The translations under genes were made by a program, and so were the position numbers. Shown here piece by piece: positions 45,738-59,856 of a stretch of DNA of 64,000 bases. The notes under the pieces are model-generated. The model did no database searches, was not told where the DNA came from, and saw only the letters and a program-made list of their open reading frames with translations. How positions within the stretch are numbered: position 1 is the stretch's first letter; every line of letters begins with the position of its first letter. This DNA is from Plantago major (taxonomy: Eukaryota; Streptophyta; Magnoliopsida; Lamiales; Plantaginaceae): contig CM048844.1 of the NCBI GenBank assembly GCA_026545765.1, positions 16,066,237 to 16,130,236 of the forward strand. Reading direction: 5' to 3'.

Positions 45738-48700
45738 TTATGCGTAGAATTTCTGAAGGTTTCTAGCATTCCACGGACGCTTGAGGAGATGTCCGTTCTC
45801 ATCTTCTAATTCATAACTACCATTCACTCTTGCTCCGACAATCTTGTAGGGTCCTTCCCACTTGGGCTTGAGTTTTCCAATATTGCTCAAAATGTCGGCT
45901 CGTCGAAGTACTAGGTCTCTAATTTGCAAGTTAGTCGCTCGAACGTTCCTGTTGTAGGTTCGGGCAGCAGTTGCCTGATACCTATGGATATTCGCCAGTG
46001 CCTCAGACCTTTTCTGTTCGAGCATGTCCAGGTCGAATATCCGAGCTTCGCGGTTTGCAATGCCTTCGAACTCTTGGATCCTCATAGTCTCAACGGTAAT
46101 CTCGGATGGTATGACCGCCTCCGAGCCATATACCAAGGCGAATGGAGTTTCTTTGGTCGCGGTCCGTGCAGTGGTGCGATGAGCCCATAGCACGCCTTCC
46201 AGGTCGTCCGCCCAACTTTCTTGTGAAGTTCTTAACCGCTTCTCGAGGATCTTGACTATTGTTTTGTTCCTGGACTCAGCCTGTCCATTGGCTTGCGGGT
46301 ATCCAACAGATGTAAAACGTTGCTCGATTTTGAAGGACGCTAGCCATTCCTTGAGCCTATGTCCTGAGAACTGGACACCATTGTCCGAGACGAGAATCCT
46401 GGGAAGGCCAAAGCGGCAGATGATACTTTTCCAGATAAAGGTCCGCACTCGACTCTCTGTAATGGTTGCAACAGCCTCAGCTTCTACCCATTTGGTAAAA
46501 TATTCAACAGCCACAATCAGGAACCTCCGCTGCTGGGTGCCTCTCGGGAACGGTCCGACTATGTCAATGCCCCATTGGTCGAATGGACACGCTATGGTTG
46601 ACGGAATCGTAGGATGCGTCGGACGATGTGGAATGTTCGCATAGTATTGGCAATCAGGGCACTTCCGAGCGTAGTCGGCGGAATCTTTATTAATACTAGG
46701 CCAGTAATAGCCTTGTTGTATAATTTTCTGGGCGAGAGTCCTTCCCCTGGAATGACTTCCGCAGCTCCCGCTGTGTATCTCCTCTAGCACAGTCTTTGAT
46801 TCTTGCAGGCTCAAACACCGCAAATGGGTCCCGTCAAATGATCTCTTGTACAAATCTTCCCCCAGTATAAAGTACCTGTTTGCTCTACATTGCACGCTCC
46901 TTGATTCCTTTGGATCTGCTGGAAGGGATCCGTCCTTAAGATAGTTCCAGATGTCAGTCATCCAATTTCTGCCTGCGTCAGTTACCAAGACGGCTGAATT
47001 GAAACTCATGACGGATGAGTCAGTAACAGTGAGTAAAATCACTCCCCTTGTGTCCAAAGCTGCCGTTGCGGACGCGTATTTTGACAGGGCATCCGCTCTT
47101 TCATTCCAGGCTCTGTCAAACTTTTCTAGGGTGAATTCCTCATAGTGACCGGCTTCCTGCCTGAGTAGCTCGAGATACTTGATCATCAAAGGACCTTTTG
47201 TGGCAAAAGTTCCTGAAAATTGAGCTTCCACGAGCTGTGAGTCCGTGAAAGCTTTGAGCTTCCGAACTTGCAGGGATCTTGCCAGTTGCAGTCCGACTAT
47301 CAATGCTTCATACTCAGCCTCATTGTTTGTAACTTTGAACTCCAGGGATATCGCGTAGTCAAGTTCCGCGCCATCGGGGCTCTTAAAGAAGATTCCAATC
47401 CCTCCGACTCTTCCAGTGGAGGAACCATCCACTTCCAATATCCAAGTATCAGAAGGATGTTTTTCGGCTTGGAGATCTCCTGCAGGCTCCCGAGGTTCCC
47501 ACCTTTGCCCTTCTGTTTCCTTGCTCTCTGGTCCGGAGTTGTTAGTTCTGGACTCGCTTGCCATATCGTCCAGAAGGAACATCTGGTTGAATCGAGTTTC
47601 CTCATAAGATGCAGATAGAGACTGATTGATAAACTGGGCGTCTTCGAGGTTTGTTGGGTTGAACTGCGGTGGAACTGGCTTCCGGACAACCTGCTTGGTG
47701 AGAAAACATTTGAATGCCTGTGTGTCAAGGCCCTTCTCTGAATCCGCCTCAGGATATTCCGCTAAGAAATCGGCGAGGACTTGAGCTTTCCTGGCTGACG
47801 GAGCCTGATAGCAAATGTCGTATTCACTTAGCTCGATCGCCCACTTAGAGAGTCGTCCAGACTGATCGGGCTTCCCCAGGACCTGTTTCAAAGGTTCCGC
47901 AGTCAGTACCACAACTTTATGAGACTTGAAGTATGGTTTTAACCTTCATGCGGTATAAACCAAAGCATATGCAAGTTTCTCAATCTTCACGTTTCTCGTC
48001 TCCGCCCCAGCAAGGGCTTTGCTAAGATAGTAGATTGGGAGGTGATCGTTAGCCTGAATTCGTACTAACACTGAACTCATTGCCTCTTCCGTGATAGCTA
48101 GGTAGAGGTAGAGTGGTTCTCCCTCGACGGGTTTGGAGAGCAGTGGAGGGGAATGGAGGTACGTTTTCAATTTCTCGAAAGCCTCAGAACATTCCGCAGT
48201 CCACTCAAAGCCCTCTCCTTTCCGGAGGATTTTGAAGAACGGGAGATTTTTCTCCGCTGATCGTGAAATGAAACGACTTAAGGACATCAGACGTCCTATG
48301 AGTTGTTGTACCTCATTGAGGGTTTTTTGTTGCGGCAGATCTAAGATTGCCTTGATCTTTTCTGGGTTCGCGCTTATCCCTCTCTCGGTAACCATGTACC
48401 CGAGGAACTTCCCTCTTGTTACTCCGAACGTACATTTCTCGGGATTCAATTTCATTCCGTACTTCCTTAGGATGGCGAAGCACTTGTTCAAATGGTGTAC
48501 ATGTTGCTCTTCGGTTTTGCTCTTGACGAGCATGTCGTCCACATACACTTCCATGGTTTTCCCAATCTCTTCCTTGAACATCTGATTCACAAGGCGCTGG
48601 TAAGTGGCTCCCGCATTTTTCAATCCAAAGGGCATTACCTTGAAGCTATATACACCCCCAGCAGCGAAGAAAGCTGTCTTCTTTGGCCATCCGGATTTGG

Positions 48701-50316
48701 TAAAAACCTTGGTATGCGTCCATGAAACTCAACAACGCACATCCGGACGTGGAGTCCACCAATTGATCTATCCGCAAAGTGCGGATCCTTTAGCGTAACT
48801 TGTTCAACCTAGTGAAGTCGTTGCACATCCGCCATTTGCCCGGTGATTTCTCTACCAGGACTACGTTGCACACCCAGTCAGAATAACGGACTTCTTTAAT
48901 GTGCCCTGCTTTCAGGAGTCGCTCCACTTCAGCGGATATGATGGCATCCTTGACCGGGCCGAAATCTTTCCTTTTCTGTCGGATGTACTTGATCGAGGGA
49001 TCCATGTTCAGATGGTGAACAGTGATCCTCAGTTTAATCCCCTTCAAGTCATCGGTACTCCAGGCAAACACATCGCTGTTTTCACGGAGACAAGCGATGA
49101 GCTTCATTTCTACCTCTGCGGTCATCTCGGTCCCAATTCTTGTTTTCTTATCCGGGTTTCCAGCAACAATCTGGATTTCCTTGAGAGTTTCATGAGGCTC
49201 GATTCGCAATGTTCTAGGAAACTTCTCCTTTTGGCTCCCCACTCCGATCTGCGGGTTCTCCTTTTTAGCTGGCAGAACCGCTGACGGACCAGGGGTCAGG
49301 GTGGTCGCCAGCACGGGGGCGGACGCTCTTCTTGTGGACATTATGTAACATTCCCAGGCTTCTCGGACGTTTCCCACCTCTTCTCCGACTCCAAAGGGAG
49401 TTGGAAATTTCATTCTGTTATGGAGAGTTGAGGGGATAGCTCGGAATTGATTAAGCCCCGGACGCCCAAAGATGGCATTGTAGTCGAAAGTACGGTCCAC
49501 CACTACAAATCGGACCAACTGAGTAACTCTTTCCGGGATAGTACCAAGTGAAACGTGCAACATAACACTTCCCGGGGGTCGAACTGTTCCCCCTCCAAAT
49601 CCTAGTATAGAGGTGTGAACCCTCTCATATTGGATTCTCCCCAGGGCCATCTGGTCCAGTGTTCTTTTGGAAATGATATTTGAGGAACTCCCGATGTCTA
49701 CCAAAATCTTGTTCACTCGATAAGTTGCGATGGTCAAGGAAACCACTAGCGGAACATCTGGATCATCGATGTCCTCTCCTCCTGCCGTAGGAAAAGGAAT
49801 CTCACTATCATCGAAAGATATAGCGTTTATACCCCGAATCGCAGGAGCAGCGTACGCTCTATCGTTGTTTTGAAGATTTTGTGTTGTCCGTTCTCTTGCG
49901 TTCCTACTGACACCTCCGGATGGCCCGCCTGCAATGGTGTTGATTACTCCGCTGTAGGGAGGGTTCTCCATATCCATTCCATCGCAGTATCTATACGGAT
50001 GTCCATCCGTGCGAGGCGGATAGTGAGCCGGCGGAGGTGGCAAAGATAGCGGACGGGGAGGTGGTTCTGTAGCATTATCCTCCCTTCTTCGCTCCGCTCT
50101 ATCGTGCCTAGAGGCTTCATCCGCATAGATGTGCTCCTTGAGCTTGCCTTTTCGTACCAAGTGTTCCACCTCTGTTTTTAGTTGGATACAGTCATCAGTC
50201 TCGTGACCACGGCACTTCTGGAACTTGAAATACCCCTTTGCATTCCTATTCCTCCGATTGTCGTGAGAGGGCTTGGGCCATTGAACGTCCAGCTTTATCT
50301 CGATGATAGTCGCCAA
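45738..50316 (-). pseudogene. pol: pol of Tat element 2 (PR-RT-RH-aRH-IN), few lesions
   Basis: Segment 50316-48790 holds the Gag tail, protease (LVDIGSSSNIIS; Ile where Thr or Ser is usual) and the start of RT. Segment 48635-47946 has MPFGLKNAGATYQ, the YVDDM active site and RNase H (FEWTAECSEAFEKLK). Segment 47912-45738 (724 aa) is intact: RNase H tail, second archaeal-type RNase H (Asp162, Glu198, Asp224, Asp274) and integrase with H380-H387-C418-C421 and the catalytic D450, D510, E546 (35 residues between the last two). The second RNase H assigns it to Tat. Frameshifts near 48790 and 47946 separate the pieces. It ends LQKFYA at 45738. Confidence 0.93.
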
Positions 50317-51793
50317 GATGTCGGATCTTGGTCTGTTGAGACGGGTATAATCCGCATATCTCCTCGGCGGACTTCTTTCCCTCTGAAAGCCTCTATCCCT
50401 GTGATCCTACTTCGAGTCAAACTTCCCCGGGCGTTGCTCTTACTTCACCGGATCCTTTCCTTTCTTGGAACCAGCTCTTATTGGAACATTCCTCCGGTAC
50501 TCCTCTCCGTACATCACTTCTTCACATATGTCATCTAAATGCTTCTCACTCCTCACCTCCTGACTAGATAGTTTTCTGCGGAGCTCTGAGTTGAAAGTAT
50601 TAGCGTACAGGTGACGGACCCGTTCATATCTTGTGCTCAACTCGAAGAACTTCCGCGTGAAAGCGATCTAAGAAGGTCCTAAGATCCTCTTGCTCCCGCT
50701 GTATAACTTCTGCCAGGTGCTCCACGGTTCGCTTTCTCCTCTTTGTCTTTCCAAATCGCGCCAAGAACTTTGAAGAAAGATCTGCATATGACTTTATCGA
50801 CTTGTTCGGTAGAGCAGTGTACCAATCCATAGCCGTTCCGAAGAGAGTAGATGAGAATGTGAGAGCTTTTGTATTGTCACTCATTCCCTTGGAATCCATC
50901 TTGCTGTTGTACCTCGTCAGGTGTCCAACAGGACAAGCATCCCCGTAGTAGTACTCCAAGCTCGGGATTGCTTGATCCGAGTTTTTGTTCCTTTCCTTTT
51001 CTCTCATGATTTCATCGCACAAGGGATTTGGTGCACTAGTGGTTATCTGCTCGTGGTCTTTTACCAGGCGTCCGAGATTCAGAATCTGGGCCTCCAAAGC
51101 CTTCTGTTGAGCATAGATTTCGTCGGCAGTCATGATCTCTCCTGTCCTCGGATGCACAGCTACATCCGCAGGGAGTTTTTCTATCCGGACCGCCGGAACA
51201 GTTTCTGCCACCTGATCTCTGTCTCTATGAGGTGCTTGTCGTGGAGCTCCTGGGTGCCTATTATCTCCTTCTTGATACTCTCTCCTTCCGTTTGGGCTTC
51301 CTTCACCTCGAGCATGAGAAGCAGACGCCCGCCGGTCGAGAAGGTTCCGCAAATCCTCTTGAGGTTGCTGGTTCCCCAACCTCTCTTTGATCGGACGTTG
51401 CCTGTTCCTTGATAATGCAGGCTCTGCCTGAGGAGGAGTGACCACTGGCGGAGTGGCGTGTTGAGGAGGAGCATTGTTAGACCCCAGGCAGCCTTGAATG
51501 ATTGTGAGCAACCTATCGAACTGCGTCTCGCTTAGTCCGAGATCACTAGTGCGGACGGTGCGACCATCGGGCATAGTGAACTGTTGGCCTGCTACAGGGC
51601 CTTGAGCTTCTGCCGGAGAAGCTCGTACAACCCCTTCATCCGAGGACGGGCTAGCCGTGCGTCCCTCACTCGGGTATCTCCTTCCAGTTGTAGCGGCTCT
51701 GCGTCCCCGGGTGGGCGGATGTCCTCGTGGACGTGGTGGTGGAGTCCCTACTCCTGCAGCGCCAGCCCGGGCTGTTTGTCTTGTCCTTGCCAT
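50150..51793 (-). pseudogene. gag: gag of Tat element 2, interrupted
   Basis: ATG 51793 gives MARTRQTARAGAAG; an intact 389-codon piece runs to 50624 and contains the gag domain (SSTLFGTAMDWYTALP, SYADLSSKFLARFGK). A small deletion near 50630 shifts the frame against element 1. The next piece meets TAA at 50442 (CAA in element 1) and TAG at 50409 (AAG in element 1). The zinc-knuckle region near 50235-50195 reads YFKFQKCRGHETDDC, so the first Cys and a His seen in element 1 are lost. Capsid assembly and RNA binding by this copy are unlikely. Confidence 0.9.
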
Positions 51794-51850
51794 CAGCTCA
51801 ATTCAAAACACGAAAACTTCTTGTAAAGTTTCCCACAGACGGCGCCAAAA

Positions 51851-52711
51851 TGTTGAGGGGTAAAACCTCTAACACTAACTAATTAAGCTATTACAAATAA
51901 CCTAGCCTAAGGCTCGCCTCCGACTTGAGGTCCGACGTAGTACTGGTCCGAGCTTGCGTACCTGAAAGGACTAAGTGGGGGGGGGGGGGGGGGTTAGAAT
52001 GGGTTACCCGGATTGCCTATGTCAATCCGGTAAGAGACTTTACTCAAGAGAGAGTTGGAGGCTCTCAATGTAATAGTTATGAGGGATTATGACTTAGGGA
52101 TTCTTCCCTTGATATTGCTTACCTTAAGGTCTTGGACCTTGTGCTATATTTATAGTTATCATATGCTTATGAGGTGGCTCACAAGATGATGCCAAGTGTA
52201 CGCTTCAGATTTGGACACCAATGCTACCTTTGGCCCATGGCACATTAGTGAACAGTAATCCAATACTAATCGATGGGCCTGGAAGGGTAGTTTGGACCTT
52301 TTCCCTCTGAGAATACTGTTCCGCCCGTTGGGTCCGTGTCAGTCCCTCGGACAGATCTGTCTGCTCGGTTGATCTGCCCTTGGGTAACTCTGGATGTCCG
52401 AGCCAAGAGTCTCACAGAAGTATCTCAGTGGTTTTGTTATATACGTTTGGTCTTAATGTGATGATGGCGTCCGAGATTCTCTCGTCCGGTCCGTTTGGCA
52501 TCTCTGTACTGACGTAGCCAGATCTAGAAGTCCTTTCCCCATATAGCTCGGACTAGCTGTGAGGGTGTAGTGACTTTAGCGTACTGGTTGATTCACTTAG
52601 GACGGACCATGTGAAGTCGGACCAATACTGAATTGGCTATTTAAGTCGTGATGCGCTCTAGGACACGCTCTATGGCGCCCTTAACGGATTGGACACATGT
52701 CCGTAACAACA
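51851..52711 (-). repeat. 5' LTR of Tat element 2
   Basis: Minus-strand TGTTGTTACGG...CCCCTCAACA, 861 bp, with a run of 17 G (51977-51993, plus strand) and TATAAATATAGC near 52150. The primer-binding site TGGCGCCGTCTGTGGGAA adjoins its inner end (about 51830-51847, minus strand). Confidence 0.95.
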
Positions 52712-53798
52712 GAACTGGTCAATTTTGGATAATCTAAATATATAATAAACTTGGTGACCTATGTGAGCAAAGAGGCATGCCACATAGGCAAAATATGATG
52801 TGGCATGTCTCTTTGAATTTCATGGAGTTTCATTCATAAAAATAAAGTAAAAAGAAAATAATAAATTACAAGTGTACAATTTATTTTTGGTATGTTAATT
52901 GTATACATAGTTTTTATTAAATTACATATAACTTTATCTGTAAAACTCCGAAAAATATTTTGAACATATATTTGGATTCACCGCGACAAGACGAATCCAT
53001 AGACACCAATCTTATATATTACTATTAATTAAATAAATTATTTATATATTAAAATAAAAAACAATTTGTTAAATGATATCTATTGGTTGTGTAAATTTAA
53101 ATTTGAAAAATATGCCATGAAACATTTTATTCTTTACAATGCAATGCACCTTATAACTTCCACTATTTTTTTTTTTCATTATGTTCACTACATATATAGT
53201 TTTTGTTAAATCCCATATAACTTTATCTATAAAACTCCGAAAAATATTTTGAACATATATTTGGATTCATCACGACGAAACAAATCCATAGACACCAATT
53301 ATAAATATAATTATTAATAAATATTTTATTCATCAAAATAAGATATAAAATTATTAAATAATATACTCCCTCCGAAAACTCCGAAAAATATTTTGAACAT
53401 ATATTTGGATTCACTGCGACAAGACGAATCCATAGACACCAATCTTATATATTACTATTAATTAAATAAATTATTTATATATTAAAATAAAAAAAATAAT
53501 TTGTTAAATGATATCTATTGGTTGTGTAAATTTAAATTTGAAAAATATGCCATGACATTTTATTCTTTACAATGCAATGCACCTTATAACTTCCACTATT
53601 TTTTTTTTCATTATGTTCACTACATATATAGTTTTTATTAAATCCCATATAACTTTATCTACAAAACTCCGAAAAATATTTTGAACATATATTTGGATTC
53701 ATCACGACGAAACGAATCCATAGACACCAATTATAAATATAATTATTAATAAATATTTTCTTCATCAAAATAAGATATAAATTTATTAAATGATATAC
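52712..53798. repeat. 433-bp tandem duplication of an AT-rich repeat
   Basis: Unit 1 starts AAAACTCCGAAAAATATTTT at 52942 and unit 2 at 53375. Each unit holds two diverged copies of a 70-bp core ending GAATCCATAGACACCAAT. Unit 1 ends CTCCCTCCG|AAAACTCCG, while unit 2 runs into an intact MITE start, CTCCCTCCGACCCAG. Minus-strand open frames here are only repeats of the core. No gene. Confidence 0.8.
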
Positions 53799-54005
53799 TC
53801 CCTCCGACCCAGTTTCATTTACCCGTATTCCATTTTGGTCCGTCCCAAATTCAATTACTCATTCCTTAAATGGAAAATCTATCTCCTACTTTATTCACTA
53901 TCTATCATACTTTATTCACTGTTTCTCCTACTTTATTCAATCTCTTTCCTACTTTATTACCATTTCCCCTACTTTATTCATTTTTTTCTTAAAAGGAAAA
54001 AATAA
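53799..54005. mobile_element. Stowaway-like MITE, right end unclear
   Basis: It begins CTCCCTCCGACCCAGTTTCA, a classic Stowaway-type terminus, with a further GGTCCGTCCC motif at 53838. Then come repeated CCTACTTTATTCACTATCT words. A matching right inverted repeat is not seen. Confidence 0.5.
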
Positions 54006-54223
54006 AAGTGACAGCAGCTTAAACATATACTCCATATTCTTTTCATGGCTGATAAGCTTTTCCAGCAGTGTATGAAATGGAAAGAAAAAAATAAGCTTGA
54101 ATTCGATTTGGTTCTCTTTCTCGATCCATATACCTTTCGACCAATCCTGCATTTTGTCTTTTTTGTTCCATATTGTAATAGAACCATAAATTCTTACTTT
54201 AATTATTAGACGAGATTTTAGGA

Positions 54224-56779
<2,556 letters not shown>

Positions 56780-57017
56780 CCTTATTTCTCAATTAATTTA
56801 TTTTGTCCTCCCTTTTCTATTTATTATTAAAAGTAAACTATACTGTGGCATCGTCACGGGTTAGTACTAGATACGATTTGAGGATGAAATTTTAACCTAT
56901 TAACTCGCATTGTTTTTTCCTTAAAACTAGTACTAACCCGTGGCGATGCCACAGAATAGTTTACTTTTAATAATAATTAGAAATGTGAGGATAAATAAAT
57001 TAATCAAGACAATAAGA
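56780..57017. mobile_element. foldback of two Helitron-like 3' ends, tail to tail
   Basis: Left arm 56780-56870 and right arm 56927-57017 are inverted copies of about 90 bp around a 56-base spacer. Each arm ends with a small GTGGC...GCCAC hairpin, then GGGTTAGTACTAG. A hairpin followed by CTAG is the form of a Helitron 3' terminus. The right-hand copy is followed by T as Helitrons require; the left is followed by A. A plain foldback MITE is the alternative. Confidence 0.5.
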
Positions 57018-57534
57018 TAATCAAAATTCCTTTATACTCCAATCTGAACCAAAATTAAAATACAAAAGTGTATAACACAATTAACATGGTTGGTTCCCAA
57101 CAACCCCTGGAGTGGTATGTGCTCTTCCCACTCACACATAAAAAAAAGTATTCTACAAACATAATTTCAATTTATTGTGGTGGTTTTTTAGTCAACCACC
57201 CCCAACATATCCCCCCTCACTCGGACTTTTTACTAACTTAACCATAAAATGTTGCAGTTCGGGTATTGTCACAAAGGTTTGGAAAGGGTTCGAGTATATG
57301 CCCGGTCCGGACATGAACATCATTATTTCAAAGGGGGTTGGATAGAACCCGACCCGTTTAAAAGTAAAATGATGGAATACCAGTGTAGAGTGTTTCTGAC
57401 TCTTGTTAATTGTGATAACTTAAACATGTATAGAAAAATGTATGCACTGGAATATATAATAGGTGTAAAATATAGTGTTAAATTTAATATCATATTGTCT
57501 AATAATTTTTCTAACTAAGATTTGATGGTAAACG
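57018..57534. other. non-coding stretch
   Basis: A short open frame at 57249-57518 shows no family pattern. No element boundary is seen. Confidence 0.4.
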
Positions 57535-58151
57535 CACTACAACAAATGTGATATTTAATGACCATCGAAAGTGTTATTAATTGTTATTTTGGGTGACATA
57601 TTAAACTTCAATGACATTTTCTATGAAATGTCTTTTCAAGAGGGGTGGCTAATTCTATAATGTCAATAATCTATTGTACAATGACATCTTATTCAATGCC
57701 ACATTAGCTATTTCAACCAACACTTTCAAGTGTTACTATAATAGTTATTAGTTACCATTGAGAGTGTCACTGCAGATAGTATTCATTTCATTTATAAATG
57801 TCACTGCATCTCAATATCATTACACTTGAAATTGTTACTTCCCATTAATAGGTGGCACTTTAAAGAGTCATATTTTGAACATTTACCAAGCATTTGAATT
57901 GTCATGGTAGAATTGTATTGGTGACATTTCACAGTGATACACTATTTTCAAAATGCAAAGTCCAAATCCCTTAAATCAAAGTTCACCCATAGAATACAAA
58001 TTAACACAACTTTAAACGTTCACTCATGTTAAACTATATAATAATGTGTGAGTTTAATTCTTGTAAGCTTGGATTAGCTTAGTATTATCCTTAGAGTATA
58101 TATAATCCACTTCATCAACATCCATCTATTATATCTGTTAATACAAGAATA
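57535..58151 (+). mobile_element. left end of a CACTA-type element, truncated
   Basis: It starts CACTACAACAAATGTGATAT, a CACTA terminus. Subterminal words ATGACATTTTCTATGAAAT, GTGTCACTGCAGA and GTCACTGCATC recur over 450 bp. The other end is missing; element 3 LTR follows at 58152. Confidence 0.55.
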
Positions 58152-58725
58152 TGTTCATGACGTCCTAACCACTCTGTCACAGACTACAGTCCTAAGCGGG
58201 ATGTCCTAACCGCTCTATCGGACTACAGTCCTAAGCGGGACGTCCTAACCGCTCTATCAGATTACAGTCCTAAGAGGGGTGTCCTAACCCAACCAACCCA
58301 TTGGGCCACATGCCTATCAAGACATTGGGCCATGGGCCTAGAGCATTGTTGGCGCAATCGGGGATGTACACTTGGCACGATCTTGTGAGTCCTCCCTTTG
58401 TCAAGGGAAACCTATAAATATGGACATATCCTCACAATGCAAAGTAAGTCAAGCCTTCTTCCTAGACTCTTACCTTCTCAACTATTATACAGAGCAGATC
58501 TTCAGTCTCTCTTGAGTAAAGTCTCAGACCGGTTTGACACTTAGCAAACCGGGTCCTAATCCCCCCCCCCTCCAAGTCACTTGTGCAGGTTCTTACCGAG
58601 TTTAGGATCTCAGGCTCTCACACGTTGGCTCTTACGCAGTACGGAGCTTCTTACTTAAGGATACCTTGGTCATTACTTGTGGGTAGAATAATCTCTAAGT
58701 GGTTGGGGGATTTTTACCCTCAACA
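58152..58725 (+). repeat. 5' LTR of Tat-type element 3
   Basis: It ends TACCCTCAACA and is followed by TTTTGGCGTCGTCTGTGGG, a primer site one base different from element 1. Parts align with the element 1 LTR (GGGCCATGGGCC, TACACTTGGCA, CTTGAGTAAAGTCTC). TATAAATA is at about 58412. The left boundary (TGTTCATGACG) is inferred. A 39-41 bp unit, CCTAACCGCTCTATCGGACT, is repeated three times at 58161-58290. Confidence 0.75.
58161..58290. repeat. 39-41 bp tandem repeat in the element 3 LTR
   Basis: Three full units and part of a fourth, each of the form GTCCTAACCGCTCT...GACTACAGTCCTAAGCGGG. Confidence 0.9.
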
Positions 58726-58776
58726 TTTTGGCGTCGTCTGTGGGAATCTTTACAAAAAGTTCTGTTCTCTTCAGTA

Positions 58777-59850
58777 ATGGCAAGAACAAGAAGGTCCGTA
58801 AGAACCAACACTACTGCGGTTGGGACGCCCTCCCCAAGGCAAAGAGGCAGACCTCCCACTCGGAGGGGAAGAGTGGCAAGAGCCACTTCAAGAAACACAG
58901 TGGACTATCCAAGTGATGGTCGCACTGCTAGTCTTTCTTTAGAAGAGGAAAGAGCCGCTGATCCTTCAATAAGAACTCAAGCATTCGGAGTTGAAGGACA
59001 AGTTCCTCCGTCAGGAACACATGGTCCTCATCCCGAAAGAAACTTCACTCTTCCAAACGGGCATGTCATTCGCCCAAGTGAGTTTGGGATGAGCAAGAAC
59101 CAGTTTGGTCTCTTACGATTCAAGGATGCTTTGGTTCTAACAATGTTTAGGCTCCTCAAGCTACTCCACCCTTGGCGGTTCCTAGGCAAGCTGAGTCGGA
59201 TCAATCTAGAAATGAACATCGCTCCATTTCAGAAAGATTAGGAGAACAAGTTCAACAGGAAGATCATCGCAACCTTCTTAATAGGAGAACAGTAGCATCC
59301 TGAAGCCAACACGAAAGAAGTCCGGTCAGGCCTAGGACCGATGAAGTAGGTCCTAGTCGCTCGCTCCTCAAAGATAGAAGGGATCACATGGCCAAAAGTA
59401 TCCTGGTGGTTCAAATTGAGGATCTTCCTCCTGATGTAGCAATCAATCCAAGGACTGGTGAGAGGCTCCCCACTGAAGAGATCTACCCCCAACGGAAGGC
59501 CTTAGGAGCTCAAAATGCTACTATGGAAAAAATGGTAAAGGCTCATGAGAAATACTACGGTGATACTTGTCCCGAGGGTCATCTGACTAAGTATGAGGGC
59601 CGGTTGGAGTCCAATGGTCTGAATGATAACATGAATGCTCTTACCTTCTCAACCACTCTTACCCGATGACTCCATCAATTCTTAGGTGGACATCATCACG
59701 CTCTTCCTAAAAAGGCTTGAGAAGGCAAAAGAAGGCGAGGTCAGTGGAGCACTTAGCAAAAATCGTCCAAGGAAGGCAAGATAGGACCACGCCCTAGGGA
59801 CAATCCTCGGACCACGTCCTAAGCACCATATCCTAGGCTCCCTAAGGTCG
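58777..59850 (+). pseudogene. gag: gag of Tat-type element 3, broken and truncated
   Basis: ATG 58777 gives MARTRRSVRTNTTAVGTPSP, clearly related to element 2 Gag (MARTRQTARAG). It continues with TLPNGHVIRPSEFGMSKNQF, matching TMPDGRTVRTSDLGLSETQF of element 2. After a stop at 59241, 59388-59669 gives DLPPDVAINPRTGE and YYGDTCPEGHLTKYEGRLES, again collinear. A TGA at 59667 and a deletion follow; KAKEGEVSGALSKNRPR-like scraps reach about 59780. All of pol is missing; a minisatellite takes its place. Confidence 0.8.
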
Positions 59851-59856
59851 GATAAG

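Larger units (their letters stand above)
38562..52711 (-). mobile_element. Tat element 2 (Ty3/Gypsy), two LTRs, 14.15 kb
   Basis: Minus-strand element. The 5' LTR is 51851-52711, PBS beside it, gag 51793-50150, pol to 45738, then an antisense gene module (39.9-45.2 kb, plus strand), the polypurine tract at 39426-39438 and the 3' LTR at 38562-39425. The two LTRs differ at about 20 positions by eye over 860 bases, so insertion was fairly recent. Flanking 5-mers CGAAA and GAACT are not a duplication, which is unusual and may mean recombination with another copy. gag-pol has several stops and frameshifts. Confidence 0.95.

Noticed and set aside
57249..57518. 89-codon open frame
   Set aside because: No domain, AT-rich end, no gene context.
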